From Tychonema sp. LEGE 06208 (GTDB taxonomy: Bacteria; Cyanobacteriota; Cyanobacteriia; Cyanobacteriales; Microcoleaceae): a DNA stretch of 44,507 bases. Location of the stretch: contig NZ_JADEWT010000049.1 of assembly GCF_015207505.1 (NCBI RefSeq), forward strand, positions 1 to 44,507, written 5' to 3'. The notes under the pieces were generated by a model. It was not told the origin of the DNA. It saw nothing but the letters and a program-made list of their open reading frames with translations, and made no database searches. Shown in pieces: positions 43,207 to 44,507 of this stretch (positions are counted from its first letter, which is position 1; each line of letters starts with the position of its first letter). A program made the translations under genes and the position numbers.

Positions 43207-43944
43207 TTAAAAAATAAAGTCCGCCCTAGGGATAGAAGTAACTCCCAATACAGTAGCCAGAATTTCCTTGCTGCTTGTAATTTGAATAATTGTACTCGTC
43301 GAAGTTCCAGATCCAGCGAAAATATTGAGTTCGCCAAAGGTGAGGCCGGCACTCAAGCGAATTTTATCAGTACCAACAGTAAAATCGGTAATCACATCGC
43401 CATCTGCAAAACGCCCGATCGCAAAAGTATCATTTCCAGCGCCACCAGTTAAAGTATCTCTGCCGCGATCGCCCGACAAACAATCATCCCCAATACCGCC
43501 AAACAGCGAGTCGTCACCATTACCCCCAAACAGGGTATCATCGCCCGCGCCGCCCAACAAAGTATCGCTATCTTGGTTGCCAAATAGCAAATCATTGCCC
43601 TCGTCGCCGCTTGCCGAGTCAGCACCTTTGCCGCCGTAGACAGTATCGTCGCCCGCGTTGCCGAAAACGCTGTCGCGGGCTGAACCGCCAAACAGCAAAT
43701 CATTGCCCGCGTCGCCTGTAATTGAGTCGTCGCCGTCGCCGCCGTAGAGGGAATCGTTTCCCGCCAAGCCAAAAATGCTGTCAGCCCCGCCCAAACCGAA
43801 TATCAAGTCAGCGCCCCCAGTACCGCTGAGGGAGTCGGGGCCGCTGGTACCATTCTTAGCCTTAACTGACCCTCCGGGGCTGGTACCACCGCTGGAGGGG
43901 GTTGGAGTTGTGATGATGATAATGTTAGGTACTGCTGATGGCAT
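43207..43944 (-). CDS. RTX calcium-binding repeat protein
   Basis: This is a 245-residue protein made almost entirely of glycine/aspartate nonapeptides (G-G-A-G-D-D-T-L-F type; about 15 repeats between residues 40 and 170). They end in the L-T-G-G-A-G-N-D-T-F motif and a conserved C-terminal cap (V-I-T-D-F-T-V-G-T-D-K-I). The short N-terminus is Ser/Thr/Pro-rich and lacks a signal peptide. Secretion by a type I system through the C-terminal region is expected. It has no enzymatic domain, so an extracellular calcium-binding or surface role is likely. Confidence 0.85.
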   Translation of the reverse strand: MPSAVPNIIIITTPTPSSGGTSPGGSVKAKNGTSGPDSLSGTGGADLIFGLGGADSIFGLAGNDSLYGGDGDDSITGDAGNDLLFGGSARDSVFGNAGDDTVYGGKGADSASGDEGNDLLFGNQDSDTLLGGAGDDTLFGGNGDDSLFGGIGDDCLSGDRGRDTLTGGAGNDTFAIGRFADGDVITDFTVGTDKIRLSAGLTFGELNIFAGSGTSTSTIIQITSSKEILATVLGVTSIPRADFIF

Positions 43945-44008
43945 GATTTGGCACAGTGGTAGAAATTTGCCATTCTAACTTAGCTTAAAAGCCGGAGTTA
44001 TCAGCTCC

Positions 44009-44266
44009 TCAACCGCCGAAATGAGAAATATCGATCGCACCTGCGACAGCATAAGATTCGCACAAAAAGCCCTGCACGGTGGAGCCGTCCTCCAACATTA
44101 GCGTACCGATTCCCAGCGGCCGCTTAATTTGAGCGACAAATCGGCCCAAAGTTGCGATCGACAATTCCAAAATTTCCACGTTGGTAAAAGCAGCGGGAAC
44201 CCCCCGCGATCCTGCGGTATCGGTATCCAGAGTATTTTGGGTGCGATCGGTCTTCTTTTGTTATTG
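44009..44266 (-). pseudogene. 3' remnant of allophanate hydrolase (AtzF-like C-terminal domain)
   Basis: On the minus strand an open frame without an ATG ends at TGA 44009-44011 and reads G-R-F-V-A-Q-I-K-R-P-L-G-I-G-T then G-F-L-C-E-S-Y-A-V-A-G-A-I-D-I-S-H-F-G-G. This matches the last ~65 residues of allophanate hydrolases, normally about 550-600 residues long. The amidase domain is absent; a TAA lies upstream in frame near 44267. It is therefore a fragment, perhaps cut by the transposon end 100 bp away. A short expressed standalone domain is less likely. Confidence 0.6.
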
Positions 44267-44373
44267 GAGAGGGGATGGGGCGATCGCTATTTAATTATTA
44301 ACAGATTAGGGTGCATCACCTGCGACAGATAGTTTGGGCAAAAAATGCCAAAGTGACGCACCATGCAAAATAT

Positions 44374-44507
44374 TTAATTATTGACACTCCTCGGCAATCG
44401 GGCACGAGGATTCTTAAGACATTTGGGTCTTAATATCCCTATTGCTAGGGTTCCTTTCGCTGACCGCATTTGCACGTTACGCGCACAGTCATATCTCCTC
44501 TGTGAAT
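44374..44507 (-). mobile_element. IS200/IS605-type element right end, running off the window
   Basis: On the minus strand the sequence reads GAATCCTCG, a short loop, CGAGGAGTGTCAA (44408-44376). Upstream is a stretch like the region after tnpB genes in cyanobacteria (GCGAAAGGAACCCTAGCAAT then GTCTTAAGAATCC). This is the typical right-end hairpin, overlapping the 3' end of the guide (omega) RNA. Any tnpB frame would lie beyond 44507. The call rests on motif recognition. Confidence 0.5.

Overview
The window looks like chromosome of a filamentous, non-heterocystous cyanobacterium (Oscillatoriales/Microcoleaceae type; inference). The palindrome GCGATCGC is abundant throughout. Many genes match cyanobacterial families: DUF6887/DUF6888, DUF6883/DUF4926, the Npun_F0813 family, a PatA/PATAN-type response regulator and an EGY/S2P-like membrane protein. 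The spacers are long and full of small palindromic repeats. No database could be searched, so family names come from recognising the sequences.

Layout. 1-3.7 kb: a minus-strand operon of a STAND NTPase with TPRs followed by the DUF6888 and DUF6887 genes, then a palindromic repeat and a small hypothetical gene. 3.9-9.1 kb: secreted proteins, namely an RTX-CAP fusion, an RTX protein with a Pro/Thr linker and a metalloprotease domain, and a signal-peptide CAP protein. 9.5-10.6 kb: a DUF6883 gene broken by one in-frame TGA, overlapping DUF4926, then a DUF423 membrane protein. 10.7-18.7 kb: an unknown protein, a repeat-rich spacer, phosphoglucomutase/phosphomannomutase, a LapA-like protein, an HTH protein, a membrane protein and an Npun_F0813-family gene.

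19.4-33.7 kb is the highlight. A tRNA-Arg(UCU) gene is the insertion site of a 7,112-bp integrative element present as two direct tandem copies, bounded by three identical 49-bp att cores. Each copy carries a tyrosine integrase, a DUF3854/D5-type primase-helicase, two ribbon-helix-helix-like regulators, a coiled-coil reading frame and two unknown small genes. No phage structural or conjugation gene is visible, so it resembles a minimal replicating integrative element or satellite. Three features stand out. The first regulator joins the coiled-coil frame through a textbook -1 frameshift signal (G GGA AAA, 5-nt spacer, perfect 12-bp stem). Each regulator has its own operator family, TGTCTAG or TGTCTACA. 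GTTTCGCA repeats sit at both ends like integrase arm sites. The host DNA beyond the right att core still resembles the element's left end, as if an older relative had decayed there.

34-44.5 kb: an S2P-like protein that has lost HExxH, a PIN-domain protein, two membrane/glycosyltransferase genes, a PATAN-REC regulator, the operon truB - NAD(P)-binding oxidoreductase - yidD, an RTX protein, a 3' remnant of allophanate hydrolase and the edge of an IS200/IS605-like element.
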